From: Vibrio hangzhouensis
Lineage (GTDB): Bacteria > Pseudomonadota > Gammaproteobacteria > Enterobacterales > Vibrionaceae
Length of the DNA: 64,000 nucleotides
Reading direction: 5' to 3'
Assembly: GCF_900107935.1 (NCBI RefSeq)
Contig: NZ_FNVG01000005.1
Coordinates: 62,001 to 126,000, forward strand
In this document: one piece after another, positions 31,771 through 39,812 of the stretch
How positions within the stretch are numbered: the first letter of the stretch is position 1
Layout: the number at the start of each line of letters is the position of its first letter
The notes under the pieces: model-generated
Database searches by the model: none
What the model was told of the DNA's origin: nothing
Seen by the model: only the letters and a program-made list of their open reading frames with translations
Translations under genes and position numbers: made by a program

Positions 31771-32143
31771 GGAACAAGTTATATACATAGTGGGCAGTTT
31801 CAGTAATCTCAGTAAAATGAACTCGGTGTATTCATCTTTTTTGAAATCTGGTATTTCGGCTTTGATTTCAGAGCCTAATCAGGGCAGCGGTGTGGATGGT
31901 TGCCTGGAACGTATTCGACGTTCGGATATTGTTTATGTTCTCAATTACGATGGTTATGTCGGCAAAAGTGTGGCTCTGGATATTGGTTATGCACTGGCAT
32001 TAGAGAAACAAGTTTATTCACTCGAGCCAGTCGTTGATCCGAATGTTTCGCATCTAATTGCGGGCGTTGTGAGTCCCGAAGGGCTAATTAAGACGCTAAA
32101 AGAAGGTGGTACATCCCATCACATTGCGCAAGTAAACGCGTAG
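31769..32143 (+). CDS. Nucleoside 2-deoxyribosyltransferase-like protein
   Basis: 124 residues, Rossmann-like. IYIVGSFSN at the start, SDIVYVLNYDGYVGKSVALDIGYALALEKQVY in the middle: the acidic D..Y...G...DIGYA pattern is typical of NDT/DUF4406 proteins that transfer deoxyribose or bind nucleotides. The exact reaction is not known. Its Shine-Dalgarno comes from an attC remnant. Confidence 0.65.
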   Translation: MEQVIYIVGSFSNLSKMNSVYSSFLKSGISALISEPNQGSGVDGCLERIRRSDIVYVLNYDGYVGKSVALDIGYALALEKQVYSLEPVVDPNVSHLIAGVVSPEGLIKTLKEGGTSHHIAQVNA

Positions 32144-32212
32144 CGTTTGGTGGTCTTCTCAGAAGGGAAACTGGGCTGCAGCGCAGTCAGTCATTAGCAA
32201 TACAGGAACAAT

Positions 32213-32614
32213 TTGAGTATGGCAGGGATTAAAGATTTAGAAGAATTGCTCCGCTCTATGCGCCCAGAGTTGGCGGATGCGGAGTTTGTATTTTGCACGG
32301 TGAAAGGGGATGTCGCTGAGTACATTCTGCTTAATCCCATCGCGACATTTATCGAGTCAGAAGGTTTAACTCTGGTCCTAGAAAAGTCTGTCGCGGAAAA
32401 GGCGGGCCTGGATTTTGAGGGTTTATACCGAAAAATCACACTGACGGTTCACTCAAGTCTTGAAGCCGTTGGTCTGACCGCAGCCGTATCCACAAAGCTC
32501 GCATCAAAACAAATCAGTGCAAACGTCATAGCCGCGTATTATCACGACCATATTTTTGTACAAGCGAGCAGAGCAAATGACGCAATGGCAGCGTTAGAAG
32601 AATTCAGTGTTTAA
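32213..32614 (+). CDS. ACT-domain protein
   Basis: About 133 residues with two ACT-like halves: ITLTVHSSLEAVGLTAAVSTKLASKQISANVIAAYYHDHIFVQ is the classical ligand-binding ACT unit. The family (ACT_3/ACT_7 type) is often found in stand-alone proteins of unknown role. TTG 32213 has AGGA at good spacing; ATG 32219 is the alternative. Confidence 0.75.
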   Translation: MSMAGIKDLEELLRSMRPELADAEFVFCTVKGDVAEYILLNPIATFIESEGLTLVLEKSVAEKAGLDFEGLYRKITLTVHSSLEAVGLTAAVSTKLASKQISANVIAAYYHDHIFVQASRANDAMAALEEFSV

Positions 32615-32650
32615 TCGCTGGATTCACTAGATAACAAATCAGGAAAAGTC

Positions 32651-32941
32651 ATGTCGAAAGTTATCTTAAAAGGTTATATCGTGGTTCCGGAAGATGAACT
32701 GACAATAGTGATCCAAGAACTAGAAACCCATAAAAAACTGACGCTTCAGGAGCCGGGTTGTCTGCTGTTTAGCGTGACGCAGAGCCCAGATGAACCAACA
32801 AAATTTGATGTATATGAAGAGTTCGCAAATAGAGCTGCGTTTGAGAACCACCAACTGCGCGTGCGTGAATCAAAGTGGGGAGCGGTAACTCAGAACGTAG
32901 AAAGGTTCTACGAAATCATTACTAGAAAAGCTGCTCAATAA
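32651..32941 (+). CDS. ABM-family monooxygenase-like protein
   Basis: 96 residues, a dimeric ferredoxin-like fold: GYIVVPEDELTIVIQELETHKKLTLQEPGCLLFSVTQS and KFDVYEEFANRAAFENHQ match antibiotic-biosynthesis-monooxygenase (YgiN-like) proteins. These degrade or oxidise quinone-like molecules without cofactor in known cases. AGGAAAAG precedes the ATG. Plus-strand neighbours on both sides are 24-36 bp away. Confidence 0.8.
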   Translation: MSKVILKGYIVVPEDELTIVIQELETHKKLTLQEPGCLLFSVTQSPDEPTKFDVYEEFANRAAFENHQLRVRESKWGAVTQNVERFYEIITRKAAQ

Positions 32942-32965
32942 CTCGAAATACCCTCTGGAGAAATT

Positions 32966-33379
32966 ATGAGAAAGCTATCGGTCTTAACGTTAGGTGTCGA
33001 GTGTCTTGACGTCTCGGCACGGTTTTACGAAACGGTACTTGACCTCAAACGTACCGATTACCAATCGGACGACATTATCTTCTATCACCTGGATGGCGCG
33101 GAGTTAGCGCTATTTCCCAGGCAAGAGCTTGCAAAGGATATTGGAATACCGGATGTAGGGAAAGGCTTCTCCGGTATTACGTTGGCTCACAATGTAACCT
33201 CATCGCAGCAAGTCTTAGCGCTTCTCGATAAAGCCAGGGTAAGTGGTGGTCAAGTCATTAAAGAGGGGCAACCGGTATTTTGGGGCGGTTTTTCAGGTTA
33301 CTTTGCCGATCCTGATGGTCATTTATGGGAAGTGGCTTGTGGTTCCAAAGAGTATCAACAAGAGATGGCACGCTCCTGA
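32966..33379 (+). CDS. VOC-family (glyoxalase/dioxygenase-like) protein
   Basis: 137 residues with two beta-alpha-beta-beta-beta modules: LTLGVECLDVSARFYETVLDL at the start and GYFADPDGHLWEVACG at the end, with candidate metal ligand Glu in WEV. The family includes glyoxalase I and fosfomycin/bleomycin resistance proteins. The substrate is unknown. CTGGAGAA precedes the ATG. Confidence 0.85.
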   Translation: MRKLSVLTLGVECLDVSARFYETVLDLKRTDYQSDDIIFYHLDGAELALFPRQELAKDIGIPDVGKGFSGITLAHNVTSSQQVLALLDKARVSGGQVIKEGQPVFWGGFSGYFADPDGHLWEVACGSKEYQQEMARS

Positions 33380-33492
33380 TATTTCCATAAGCGTTACGTT
33401 AGTTAGTTTTTTTGAAAGATATACATTGTCGTATCACTGTCAGGTTGGTGACGCACGCGATTACAGTTAGCATCGTAAATAAAGGAATATCA

Positions 33493-33969
33493 ATGGAACT
33501 CGTCCCCTTTGAGCCATCTCACTACTCGCTGTTAATAGACTGGATATCCTCGCCAGAGTTAAATTATCAGTGGGGTGGTCCAGCCTATACTTACCCACTC
33601 ACCGAAGAGCAAATCTCTACCCATTGCTCTGATCCAGATACTTTTCCCTTCTTATTTCGTGTGCATGGTCAATATGCGGGTTTTATCGAATATCGAAAAC
33701 TGGATCCGGTTACCTGCAGAATTTGTCGTGTGTTAGTGATTGATAGCTTTCAGGGGCAGGGACTGTCGAAATCGATGCTCAGGTTAGTGATGGAGAGAGC
33801 AAAGCAACAGACGAACTGTCACACGTTCAGCTTATGTGTTTTTGATCATAATGAAGCGGCAAAGGCGCTGTACAAATCACTGGGTTTTGAAACCGTATCG
33901 GTAGAAAAAAGGCCAGAGAAAATCTGTAATGAGTATTGGACCGCAGTGGAGATGGTAGCTCGAACATAA
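33493..33969 (+). CDS. GNAT-family N-acetyltransferase
   Basis: 158 residues from ATG 33493 (AAGGAAT upstream; the upstream extension from 33412 has no site). ICRVLVIDSFQGQGLSKSMLRLVMERA contains the acetyl-CoA loop, and AAKALYKSLGFETV is the standard C-terminal motif. Similar to RimI-like enzymes. Target unknown. Confidence 0.85.
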   Translation: MELVPFEPSHYSLLIDWISSPELNYQWGGPAYTYPLTEEQISTHCSDPDTFPFLFRVHGQYAGFIEYRKLDPVTCRICRVLVIDSFQGQGLSKSMLRLVMERAKQQTNCHTFSLCVFDHNEAAKALYKSLGFETVSVEKRPEKICNEYWTAVEMVART

Positions 33970-34066
33970 GTTGCTGATGAAATGTCGTGGCAAGAGGCGA
34001 CATGGTGCGATCACTGATAGTCCAAAAAACCGAACTTATCTATGTGTTTATGGGGGAATGTTCAGA

Positions 34067-34543
34067 ATGAGTCTATATAACAATGTGGTAAAGCTGTTGG
34101 ATGAGCGCTGCGGTCACGACAAAGAAGTTATTATTGCACTTGCAACTATATCAGAACAGGTCAATGCGCTGGGCAACTCCACGCCATCGGTACGTATGGT
34201 TTGTTCTTATTATGAAGACGGTGTGTTTTATGTTTCGACCGATGCGACATCCAATAAGATGAAGCAAATTTCGAAAAATAACGCCGTTTCTATCGGCGGT
34301 TTAGATTGGTTTTGTTGCGAAGGCTATGCAGAAAGTCTGGGCTGGGTCAAAGAGAAGCGAAACGCGAATATCCGCGCAAAATTTCATCAAGTATTTGACT
34401 GGTTCGCTGACGTCGGTGATGAGGACAACCAAGACTCTATTATATTGCGCATCACGCCAACAAAAGGAACGGTTATTGAGCATGGGGAAAAAGGTGGCCC
34501 CAGGAAGTATGAAGTAGACTTTGTTAATCAGACCGTAAGCTAA
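34067..34543 (+). CDS. Pyridoxamine 5'-phosphate oxidase-family (flavin-binding split barrel) protein
   Basis: 158 residues: HDKEVIIALATISEQVNALGNSTPSVRMVCSYYEDGVFYVSTDATSNKMKQISKN is the split-barrel beginning of PPOX/FMN-binding proteins. It probably binds FMN, F420 or heme; the substrate is unknown. ATG 34067 with GGGGGA 9 bases before it is preferred over earlier in-frame starts. Confidence 0.75.
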   Translation: MSLYNNVVKLLDERCGHDKEVIIALATISEQVNALGNSTPSVRMVCSYYEDGVFYVSTDATSNKMKQISKNNAVSIGGLDWFCCEGYAESLGWVKEKRNANIRAKFHQVFDWFADVGDEDNQDSIILRITPTKGTVIEHGEKGGPRKYEVDFVNQTVS

Positions 34544-34553
34544 CGGATACACA

Positions 34554-34937
34554 ATGAAAGTCTCTAATATCATACTGCTTATAGTAATGTCTCTTTCCTT
34601 ACCTGTTCTGGCCCTTGATATTATTTTGGGCTTGTCGGGAGATACCGCTCATTATTATTGGATTGTTTCTGTAGGCTATGCATTGGTCATCCTGACATCA
34701 ATTTTGAGCTTCTTCTGGGGAAGTGTTCGCTATGTCCCCTTATTCGGTGTTTTGTTGATGATAACGGGGTATGTATTAGACCACCAGTTTTGGAAAAAAC
34801 ATAATCTGGCACTCTGTTTAGAACTCAGGGCGAACCCTTCGTGTCTCGAAGATGATATAGGGTTTTCTTGCACCGACTTTTATGGTTCTGGATTTTCTAC
34901 CAGTAATATCATCTGTAAAGATGCCGCCCATAAATAG
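34554..34937 (+). CDS. Small membrane protein with cysteine-bearing tail
   Basis: 127 residues with three membrane helices (about 4-25, 35-58 and 62-80), and a C-terminal extracytoplasmic part with four cysteines (LCLELRANPSCLEDD; FSCTD; NIICKD). No family recognised. Starts 10 bp after the previous gene, so translation may be coupled. Confidence 0.65.
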   Translation: MKVSNIILLIVMSLSLPVLALDIILGLSGDTAHYYWIVSVGYALVILTSILSFFWGSVRYVPLFGVLLMITGYVLDHQFWKKHNLALCLELRANPSCLEDDIGFSCTDFYGSGFSTSNIICKDAAHK

Positions 34938-34961
34938 AACATCAACTTTGGAGAAAATTAA

Positions 34962-35285
34962 ATGTTTATTGCAGTATATGAGTTCGAAATTAAAGACGGT
35001 TGCGAAGACAGGTTTCGTAAGGCATGGCTTCAAGTCACCAAGTCTATTTATCAACATTGTGGCAGTTTTGGTTCTCGCCTTCACTATTCAGATAAACCCA
35101 ATGTTTTGGTTGGTTATGCTCAGTGGCCATCTCGAGAGCAATGGGAAAAGGATAATAGGTTGACCGACGAATTGTATGAAGTGGCACGCAAAGAAATGGC
35201 AGAATGCTTAGTACAGTCGAAGACCGTGTATAAGCTGGACGTCAGTGATGATTATTTGCAGACGACATTGGCAGCGCAGCATTAA
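34962..35285 (+). CDS. ABM-family monooxygenase-like protein
   Basis: 107 residues: FIAVYEFEIKDGCEDRFRKAWLQVTKSIYQHCGSFGSRLHY is the dimeric alpha/beta-barrel pattern of ABM proteins. It is the second ABM gene in this cluster and not closely similar to the first. TTGGAGAA precedes the ATG. Confidence 0.75.
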   Translation: MFIAVYEFEIKDGCEDRFRKAWLQVTKSIYQHCGSFGSRLHYSDKPNVLVGYAQWPSREQWEKDNRLTDELYEVARKEMAECLVQSKTVYKLDVSDDYLQTTLAAQH

Positions 35286-35383
35286 ACACGCCCCGTTGGT
35301 AGCGATACGCTTTGTTCTATATTTTTATTGGTTGTTATAGAGCGCAGTCTGATTCTCAATATGGAACATGGAGGTATATCACT

Positions 35384-35947
35384 TTGGGTAAACAATTTTC
35401 GGCACTGACAGACAAACAGATAGAATTTATCGACAAGCAAAAAATCTATTTTGTGGCCACTGCGGCAGAAAATGGAACCGTGAATCTTTCTCCTAAAGGA
35501 GGTGATTCTCTTCGGGTTATCAATCCCAACGAGATTGCCTGGATGAACTTAACAGGTAGCGGTAACGAATCTGCTGCACATGTGATCCAAAATAGTCGTA
35601 TGACGGTCATGTTCTGCGCATTTGACGGGTCTCCGCTTATCCTGAGAGCCTACGGCAATGCTCGAGTGTTACACACAAAAGATGAAGAATGGGACCGTTA
35701 TACCGCTCTTTTTCCCAATAGTGTCGCTGCTCGTCAGATCTTTGTTTTGGATGTGAACATGGTTCAGGCATCGTGTGGCATGTCTGTCCCGTACTTTACT
35801 TATGAAGGCGATCGCGATGACTTAGAGCGCTGGTCTGAAAGACAAGGAACAGACGGTATTGAAAAATATTGGATGAGAAAGAACCAAAAAAGCCTTGATG
35901 GATTTGAGACTGAGATAATCCAAAGAGCGGGGTTAGAGAACGAGTGA
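35384..35947 (+). CDS. Pyridoxamine 5'-phosphate oxidase-family protein
   Basis: 187 residues from TTG 35384 (GGAGG 8 bases before). IEFIDKQKIYFVATAAENGTVNLSPKG and RMTVMFCAFDGSPLILRAYGNARV match the FMN-binding split-barrel proteins of the PPOX group (YPR172-like). A redox role with an unknown substrate is expected. Earlier starts from 35312 lack a ribosome-binding site. Confidence 0.8.
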   Translation: MGKQFSALTDKQIEFIDKQKIYFVATAAENGTVNLSPKGGDSLRVINPNEIAWMNLTGSGNESAAHVIQNSRMTVMFCAFDGSPLILRAYGNARVLHTKDEEWDRYTALFPNSVAARQIFVLDVNMVQASCGMSVPYFTYEGDRDDLERWSERQGTDGIEKYWMRKNQKSLDGFETEIIQRAGLENE

Positions 35948-36001
35948 ACAATGGATTTGTCATTTACAGGCAGTACTCACCGGCAGAAGGCTCGTTAACA
36001 G

Positions 36002-36030
36002 TAAAAACGGCCCTTGGGGAATCGGGCCGT
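36002..36030 (-). terminator. Rho-independent terminator for the minus-strand gene
   Basis: Stem ACGGCCC/GGGCCGT; read on the minus strand it is followed by TTTTTAC. It lies between convergent genes. Confidence 0.75.
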
Positions 36031-36048
36031 GAGGTTGGAGACACTAAG

Positions 36049-36279
36049 TTAGCGTTCAGGCGTTTCCAGCAGTTGAATAACGCTATCAACGGCGTTGTTT
36101 AAGGCCTGGTCGCTATCTAGCTTACCAGAGCTGGCCGGGCCTAGGGCGCTGGCATATAAAGCAAGCTGTTTATCGAACGGCAGATCCAATTGTGAATAAA
36201 GGTTTTGTCGAATCTCTGCGTGTTGTTCTGGGTCTTGATTAGCGAGGCTTACAAGCGTTTCATAAATCAGGGCTTTCAT
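36049..36279 (-). CDS. Small helical conserved-type protein
   Basis: 76 residues, all-helical by pattern (KALIYETLVSLANQDPEQHAEIRQNLYSQLD), soluble, no family recognised. Transcribed alone on the minus strand and ended by a terminator, which supports a real gene. GGATAAC is a weak ribosome site. Confidence 0.6.
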   Translation of the reverse strand: MKALIYETLVSLANQDPEQHAEIRQNLYSQLDLPFDKQLALYASALGPASSGKLDSDQALNNAVDSVIQLLETPER

Positions 36280-36447
36280 GTGTTATCCATTTTATTATCG
36301 TCTACGGGGGAGTGGGGATTGTATATGAACCTGAGTTGTGAATCTTATGCAACAATCACATAACAACATGTTTGCCAAAGTTTTAGGTTTACACGATTTT
36401 TTAGTCAGGCGATTTGTTTTTGAAGTCTGCTGAAATCACGTTTTCTT

Positions 36448-36530
36448 TGCCCGCCCCCCATTGAGCGGGCAGAAATCAAGCACTTGGGTTGACCGTTTAA
36501 ATGTTAATCACTATAAATGTTAGTCACTAT
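36448..36530. repeat. Hairpin and 16-bp tandem repeat in intergenic region
   Basis: TGCCCGC/GCGGGCA forms a stem at 36448-36471. Further on, ATGTTAATCACTAT (36501-36514) recurs with one change at 36517-36530, spaced two bases, just before the next gene. A regulator site is possible. The remainder of 36280-36553 shows nothing else. Confidence 0.45.
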
Positions 36531-36553
36531 GGTGTTAATTTTGGGGTTTTCAT

Positions 36554-37027
36554 ATGCAGTTTGTCTCCCGAGATCTAGATGTGTTTCGATTCGAGTTCGA
36601 TTTAGTATCGGCTTCTAAAGAGCTGGCGAATAATTTCGAATGCTCTGTATTACAAGATATTAGAGAAAGTGGCGCAAATGATCGGGAGTACCTTCGTTGG
36701 GTTATGGTAGCCACTGATAAAGACAAACCTATCGGCTACTGTTATTTCAGGCACCACATACAAAACTCGCACACTTACATTGGTCACATCTATGTTGATG
36801 ACACATTACGAGGGCAGGGGATAGCGTTAAAACTTTTGAACATGAGTCTCGACTTCATATTTAGCGTGCTGCCAAATGTCGTGAAGATATCTTTTCGGAG
36901 TGAAGAACATAATGAAAGTCGTTTGGTCAGGCAGTTTTTGCATCGCGCGTCACAGCAAAAAAAACGAGATAAATACTTTAGTATTGAAGCCTTTGTGAAC
37001 GATAGGTGCATCGAGTTAGACACATAA
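36554..37027 (+). CDS. GNAT-family N-acetyltransferase
   Basis: 157 residues: KPIGYCYFRHHIQNSHTYIGHIYVDDTLRGQGIALKLLN contains beta-4 and the acetyl-CoA loop RGQGIALKLL. The C-terminal part is less typical (RQFLHRASQQKKRDKY). Substrate unknown. Weak ribosome site. Confidence 0.75.
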   Translation: MQFVSRDLDVFRFEFDLVSASKELANNFECSVLQDIRESGANDREYLRWVMVATDKDKPIGYCYFRHHIQNSHTYIGHIYVDDTLRGQGIALKLLNMSLDFIFSVLPNVVKISFRSEEHNESRLVRQFLHRASQQKKRDKYFSIEAFVNDRCIELDT

Positions 37028-37095
37028 GATGCATCATCAGAGAAGGTCGTCATGTACTCAGTGCTTCGAGGGATTAAGCCCGAAAGGAGAGATTA

Positions 37096-37647
37096 ATGTT
37101 CACCCAAGTTCGTTCGCGCATCACTGGTAAACAAGTAATAGGCTTATTTATTCTTACGAACCTTGTCTATGGTGTAATGCTTAGCTTTAGCATTCCTATG
37201 TTAATGTCTTACTCTTCGGGACTGCCGATATTCGATATGTCGCCCATGGGTTACAGTTTCGCTGAGGCTGCAGAACTGCTGTTTGCTCTTGGGAGCGATG
37301 GACGAGAGTTTTACATGACGCAACTGGCGTTAGATACACTGTATCCCTTCCTGTTTGGTCTTTGTTATTTTGTGTTACTTCAGTGGGTGATCAAAAAGGG
37401 CAACGTGAGCGGAGTTCAATGGCAGTGGCTGTCGCTATTTCCTATTGTTGCAGCGCTATTTGATTATTTAGAAAATATCTGTATCTATCTTATGCTGTCA
37501 TCCTTTCCTGAGTTATCGACAACTCTGGTCTCTATATCATCAGCGTTCACTATTACGAAAAGTGCTCTGACAACGGTTTACTGGCTGGGATTGGTGATTC
37601 TAATCACCATGATAGCCATACAAAAGTACCGACACCGAGCAGCATAA
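37096..37647 (+). CDS. Polytopic membrane protein
   Basis: 183 residues with five hydrophobic segments (about 13-35, 55-65, 80-105, 112-140 and 155-177). FDYLENICIYLML carries acidic residues in a helix. AAAGGAGAG is well placed before the ATG. No family recognised with confidence. Confidence 0.7.
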   Translation: MFTQVRSRITGKQVIGLFILTNLVYGVMLSFSIPMLMSYSSGLPIFDMSPMGYSFAEAAELLFALGSDGREFYMTQLALDTLYPFLFGLCYFVLLQWVIKKGNVSGVQWQWLSLFPIVAALFDYLENICIYLMLSSFPELSTTLVSISSAFTITKSALTTVYWLGLVILITMIAIQKYRHRAA

Positions 37648-37766
37648 ACGGCACAAGTGAAGTGGGTCGCGACAATTGACTTAACTGAGTTGCAACGAAA
37701 ACATGAAAGTGCGTTTGTTCATTCTGGTACACTACCTGCCTAAAAGGTAAAGACCGAAGGTACACA

Positions 37767-37988
37767 ATGAGCCAAGAGCAACCAAACAACCCGCTGCACG
37801 GGTTAACCCTTGAAAAGATCCTCGTCCGTTTACAAGAACACTATGGATGGAAAGGACTCGACGCAGAGATTCAGATCAACTGCTTTTACAATAATCCATC
37901 CATTAAGTCATCGTTGAAGTTTTTACGCCGTACTCAATGGGCAAGAGATAAGGTTGAGGCTCTATATATCGAGACTTTTTGCAAATAA
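37767..37988 (+). CDS. VF530-family (DUF2132) DNA-binding protein
   Basis: 73 residues matching the family over its whole length: [58 protein letters not shown]530-type proteins are small helical proteins with reported DNA-binding properties; cellular role unknown. CGAAGGTA precedes the ATG. Confidence 0.88.
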   Translation: MSQEQPNNPLHGLTLEKILVRLQEHYGWKGLDAEIQINCFYNNPSIKSSLKFLRRTQWARDKVEALYIETFCK

Positions 37989-38030
37989 GTACCAGTGAGT
38001 GTCGACTGAGCGGTAATCAAGGAGAAATCA

Positions 38031-38240
38031 ATGAAAGTTGAACTAAATTCCGAACTGGTTTGTCCTGAGTGCGGCCATAAATGTATTGAAGAGATGCCAA
38101 CAAATGCGTGTATTTATTTTTACCAATGTTTGAATTGCGGCGCGTTATTGAAACCTTTACCAGGCGACTGCTGCGTCTTCTGCTCCTACGGTAGTGTCCC
38201 GTGTCCTCCAATTCAAACACAAAGTAAGTGTTGTCGGTAA
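38031..38240 (+). CDS. GDCCVxC-domain cysteine-rich protein
   Basis: 69 residues, nine cysteines: CPECGHKC, YQCLNCGALLKP and the diagnostic GDCCVFCSYG near residue 44, ending with two adjacent cysteines. Probably a metal-binding (zinc or thiophilic metal) protein; GDCCVxC proteins are often near metal-resistance genes. AAGGAGAA precedes the ATG. Confidence 0.85.
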   Translation: MKVELNSELVCPECGHKCIEEMPTNACIYFYQCLNCGALLKPLPGDCCVFCSYGSVPCPPIQTQSKCCR

Positions 38241-38243
38241 AAG

Positions 38244-38266
38244 AAGCCTCTCTAGTGAGGCTTTCT
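38244..38266. terminator. Bidirectional terminator between convergent genes
   Basis: Stem AAGCCTC/GAGGCTT with loop TCTAGT and T-rich sequence on both sides. Confidence 0.7.
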
Positions 38267-38283
38267 GGTTCCAGAACCCGCCG

Positions 38284-38835
38284 TTAGATCTCAAAGGTAT
38301 CTAACACTGCAAGGCACTTAGCGACTACTTCTCGACCATTACCGCTTAGGTGCGCGGTCACGATCGCTCCCTCTTTCATGAGGCAAATTGCATCAACAAG
38401 CGCATGGTTCTCGGTGCTCAAATGGGCATTGATGAGGTGGCGAACCTGTTGCTTATGGTAGTGACAGAAACGAAATATCTCACTTTCCAGATCGCTAAAT
38501 TCCGCCGACGTATTAATAAAAAAGCAGCCCCTGAATGAGCCGAGATCCGGTTCTTCGTTTTCAAACCAGCTTTCAAGCGCGCCAAATAAACGGCGTATCG
38601 TTTCTTGATCAGATGTGCTTCCTGACAGCTTTCCTTCCAGCCAGTGTACAAAGGCGTCGTGTCTTTGCTGCAGTGCGGCAAAAATTAATTCATCCTTACT
38701 TTTAAAGTGCTTGTACAGCGTCCGCTTTGCGACGCCGGAGCTACTGAGCACTTCATTTATCCCAATCGAATTAATCCCATTTTGATAAAAAAGCTCTAAG
38801 GCTGTGTCTATCAGCAATTGACGTTTTTGGCTCAT
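38284..38835 (-). CDS. TetR-family transcriptional regulator
   Basis: 183 residues with an N-terminal TetR helix-turn-helix (ALELFYQNGINSIGINEVLSSSGVAKRTLYKHFKSKDELI) and a helical ligand domain. Divergent from an HPP-family gene, with two near-identical inverted repeats between them. It most likely represses both itself and that gene. AAAGGAGG precedes the ATG. Ligand unknown; cysteines are scarce, so thiol sensing is not suggested. Confidence 0.9.
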   Translation of the reverse strand: MSQKRQLLIDTALELFYQNGINSIGINEVLSSSGVAKRTLYKHFKSKDELIFAALQQRHDAFVHWLEGKLSGSTSDQETIRRLFGALESWFENEEPDLGSFRGCFFINTSAEFSDLESEIFRFCHYHKQQVRHLINAHLSTENHALVDAICLMKEGAIVTAHLSGNGREVVAKCLAVLDTFEI

Positions 38836-38865
38836 CTCGGCCTCCTTTAAAAACTATGTTGACAA

Positions 38866-38918
38866 AAGTAGACCGTTTTGTCTACCTTAAAATAAGTAGA
38901 CAGAATGGTCTACTTATT
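38866..38918. promoter_or_regulatory. Two TetR-type operators with overlapping promoter
   Basis: Operator 1: GTAGAC-6-GTCTAC (38868-38885). Operator 2: AATAAGTAGAC-6-GTCTACTTATT (38891-38918), a perfect 11 bp dyad. The same GTAGAC half-site and 6-base gap in both indicates one regulator. TTGACA at 38859-38864 is a -35 for the plus-strand gene. Confidence 0.85.
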
Positions 38919-38930
38919 TGGGAGATTGAA

Positions 38931-39383
38931 ATGAATAATTGGATTTTATCCGTTTTGGCAGGTGTGGGTGCTTGTCTGGCTATTGGGTTACTGTCAGTTT
39001 TGGATTCCACATTTAGCGATGTTGCGCTACTGATGGCGCCGTTTGGTGCATCGGCGGTGCTTGTATTTGGGATTCCCGGAAGTCCGTTGGCACAGCCTAA
39101 AAATGTCATACTTGGGCACTTAATTACGTCGTTTGTCGGTGTGATCTTTTTCCAGTATGTCGGGGTTTCTCCTTTGACGTTGGCTATTGCGACCGGTATC
39201 GCAGTCAGCGCGATGTTGCTAACCAATACAACGCATCCTCCTGCTGGAGCAAACCCGATGTTGATTATGCTGTCTGGTCAGGGTTGGGACTTCCTGATAA
39301 CACCAGTGCTCATTGGTGCGATAGCCATCGTTCTGGTTGGGCAAGGTATGCAGAGATTGGTAAAGCAATGGGTAAGGCTCTGA
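38931..39383 (+). CDS. HPP-family membrane protein
   Basis: 150 residues with four to five membrane helices and the defining motif TTHPPAGANPMLIM near residue 102. HPP proteins of plants and cyanobacteria have been tied to nitrite transport; for short bacterial forms the substrate is unknown. ATG 38931 has GGGAG 7 bases before it; the longer frame crosses the operators. Controlled by the divergent TetR. Confidence 0.85.
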   Translation: MNNWILSVLAGVGACLAIGLLSVLDSTFSDVALLMAPFGASAVLVFGIPGSPLAQPKNVILGHLITSFVGVIFFQYVGVSPLTLAIATGIAVSAMLLTNTTHPPAGANPMLIMLSGQGWDFLITPVLIGAIAIVLVGQGMQRLVKQWVRL

Positions 39384-39411
39384 CACAGGGCAAACGGGAC
39401 CATTTTTGATA

Positions 39412-39460
39412 TTTGCACTGGCGAAGTTAACTTCAGAGAGGCGGTTTTGCCAGTGCGAAT
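39412..39460 (+). terminator. Long stem-loop after the HPP gene
   Basis: TTGCACTGGC pairs with GCCAGTGCGAA across a 26-base loop that itself holds the palindrome GAAGTTAACTTC (39423-39434). Possible terminator or second regulatory site. Confidence 0.45.
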
Positions 39461-39480
39461 AAAAAATGTAAAATTCACTA

Positions 39481-39511
39481 TTGACCTCAAGTTAACTTGA
39501 GGTTTTATGCT
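39481..39511 (+). promoter_or_regulatory. SoxR-type promoter
   Basis: -35 TTGACC and -10 TATGCT are separated by 19 bp, and the spacer holds the perfect dyad CCTCAAGTTAACTTGAGG. This dyad is identical to the SoxR site of the E. coli soxS promoter. The over-long spacer is the hallmark of MerR-family activation. Expression should respond to redox-cycling compounds or nitric oxide if SoxR is present elsewhere in the genome. Confidence 0.85.
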
Positions 39512-39541
39512 CTCCATAAAAGGAATTAAGGAGAGAAGGCC

Positions 39542-39697
39542 ATGCAAAATAACTATATCAAGGAACTGGCGATAAAAACGTACCAAGAGGAACAAGTGAC
39601 AATTTCCCGAGTGAAAAGAAAACGCGTGTTCTATCGCCATCGCATGTTCGTTGGTTATGTTTTGCTGTTTGCGCTCAGCTTTCTCTATTACGGGTAA
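39542..39697 (+). CDS. 51-residue membrane protein under a SoxR promoter
   Basis: ATG 39542 with GGAGAGAAGG in front encodes a basic N-terminal half (KRKRVFYRHRM) and one C-terminal membrane helix (FVGYVLLFALSFLYYG), so it is probably a tail-anchored or single-pass small protein. It ends in two stop codons. No family recognised. Its position 30 bp after a SoxR-type promoter makes it a credible redox-stress gene. Confidence 0.7.
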   Translation: MQNNYIKELAIKTYQEEQVTISRVKRKRVFYRHRMFVGYVLLFALSFLYYG

Positions 39698-39812
39698 TAA
39701 CTACGGGCAATAACCATATGCTCTCTATTGCTTATTTGTTTTGCGTCAAAGTACTGCTTCAGGATGGCTTTTATTCTTGTGTGTATTAATTGACCAACAT
39801 CAGGAGTGGGTA

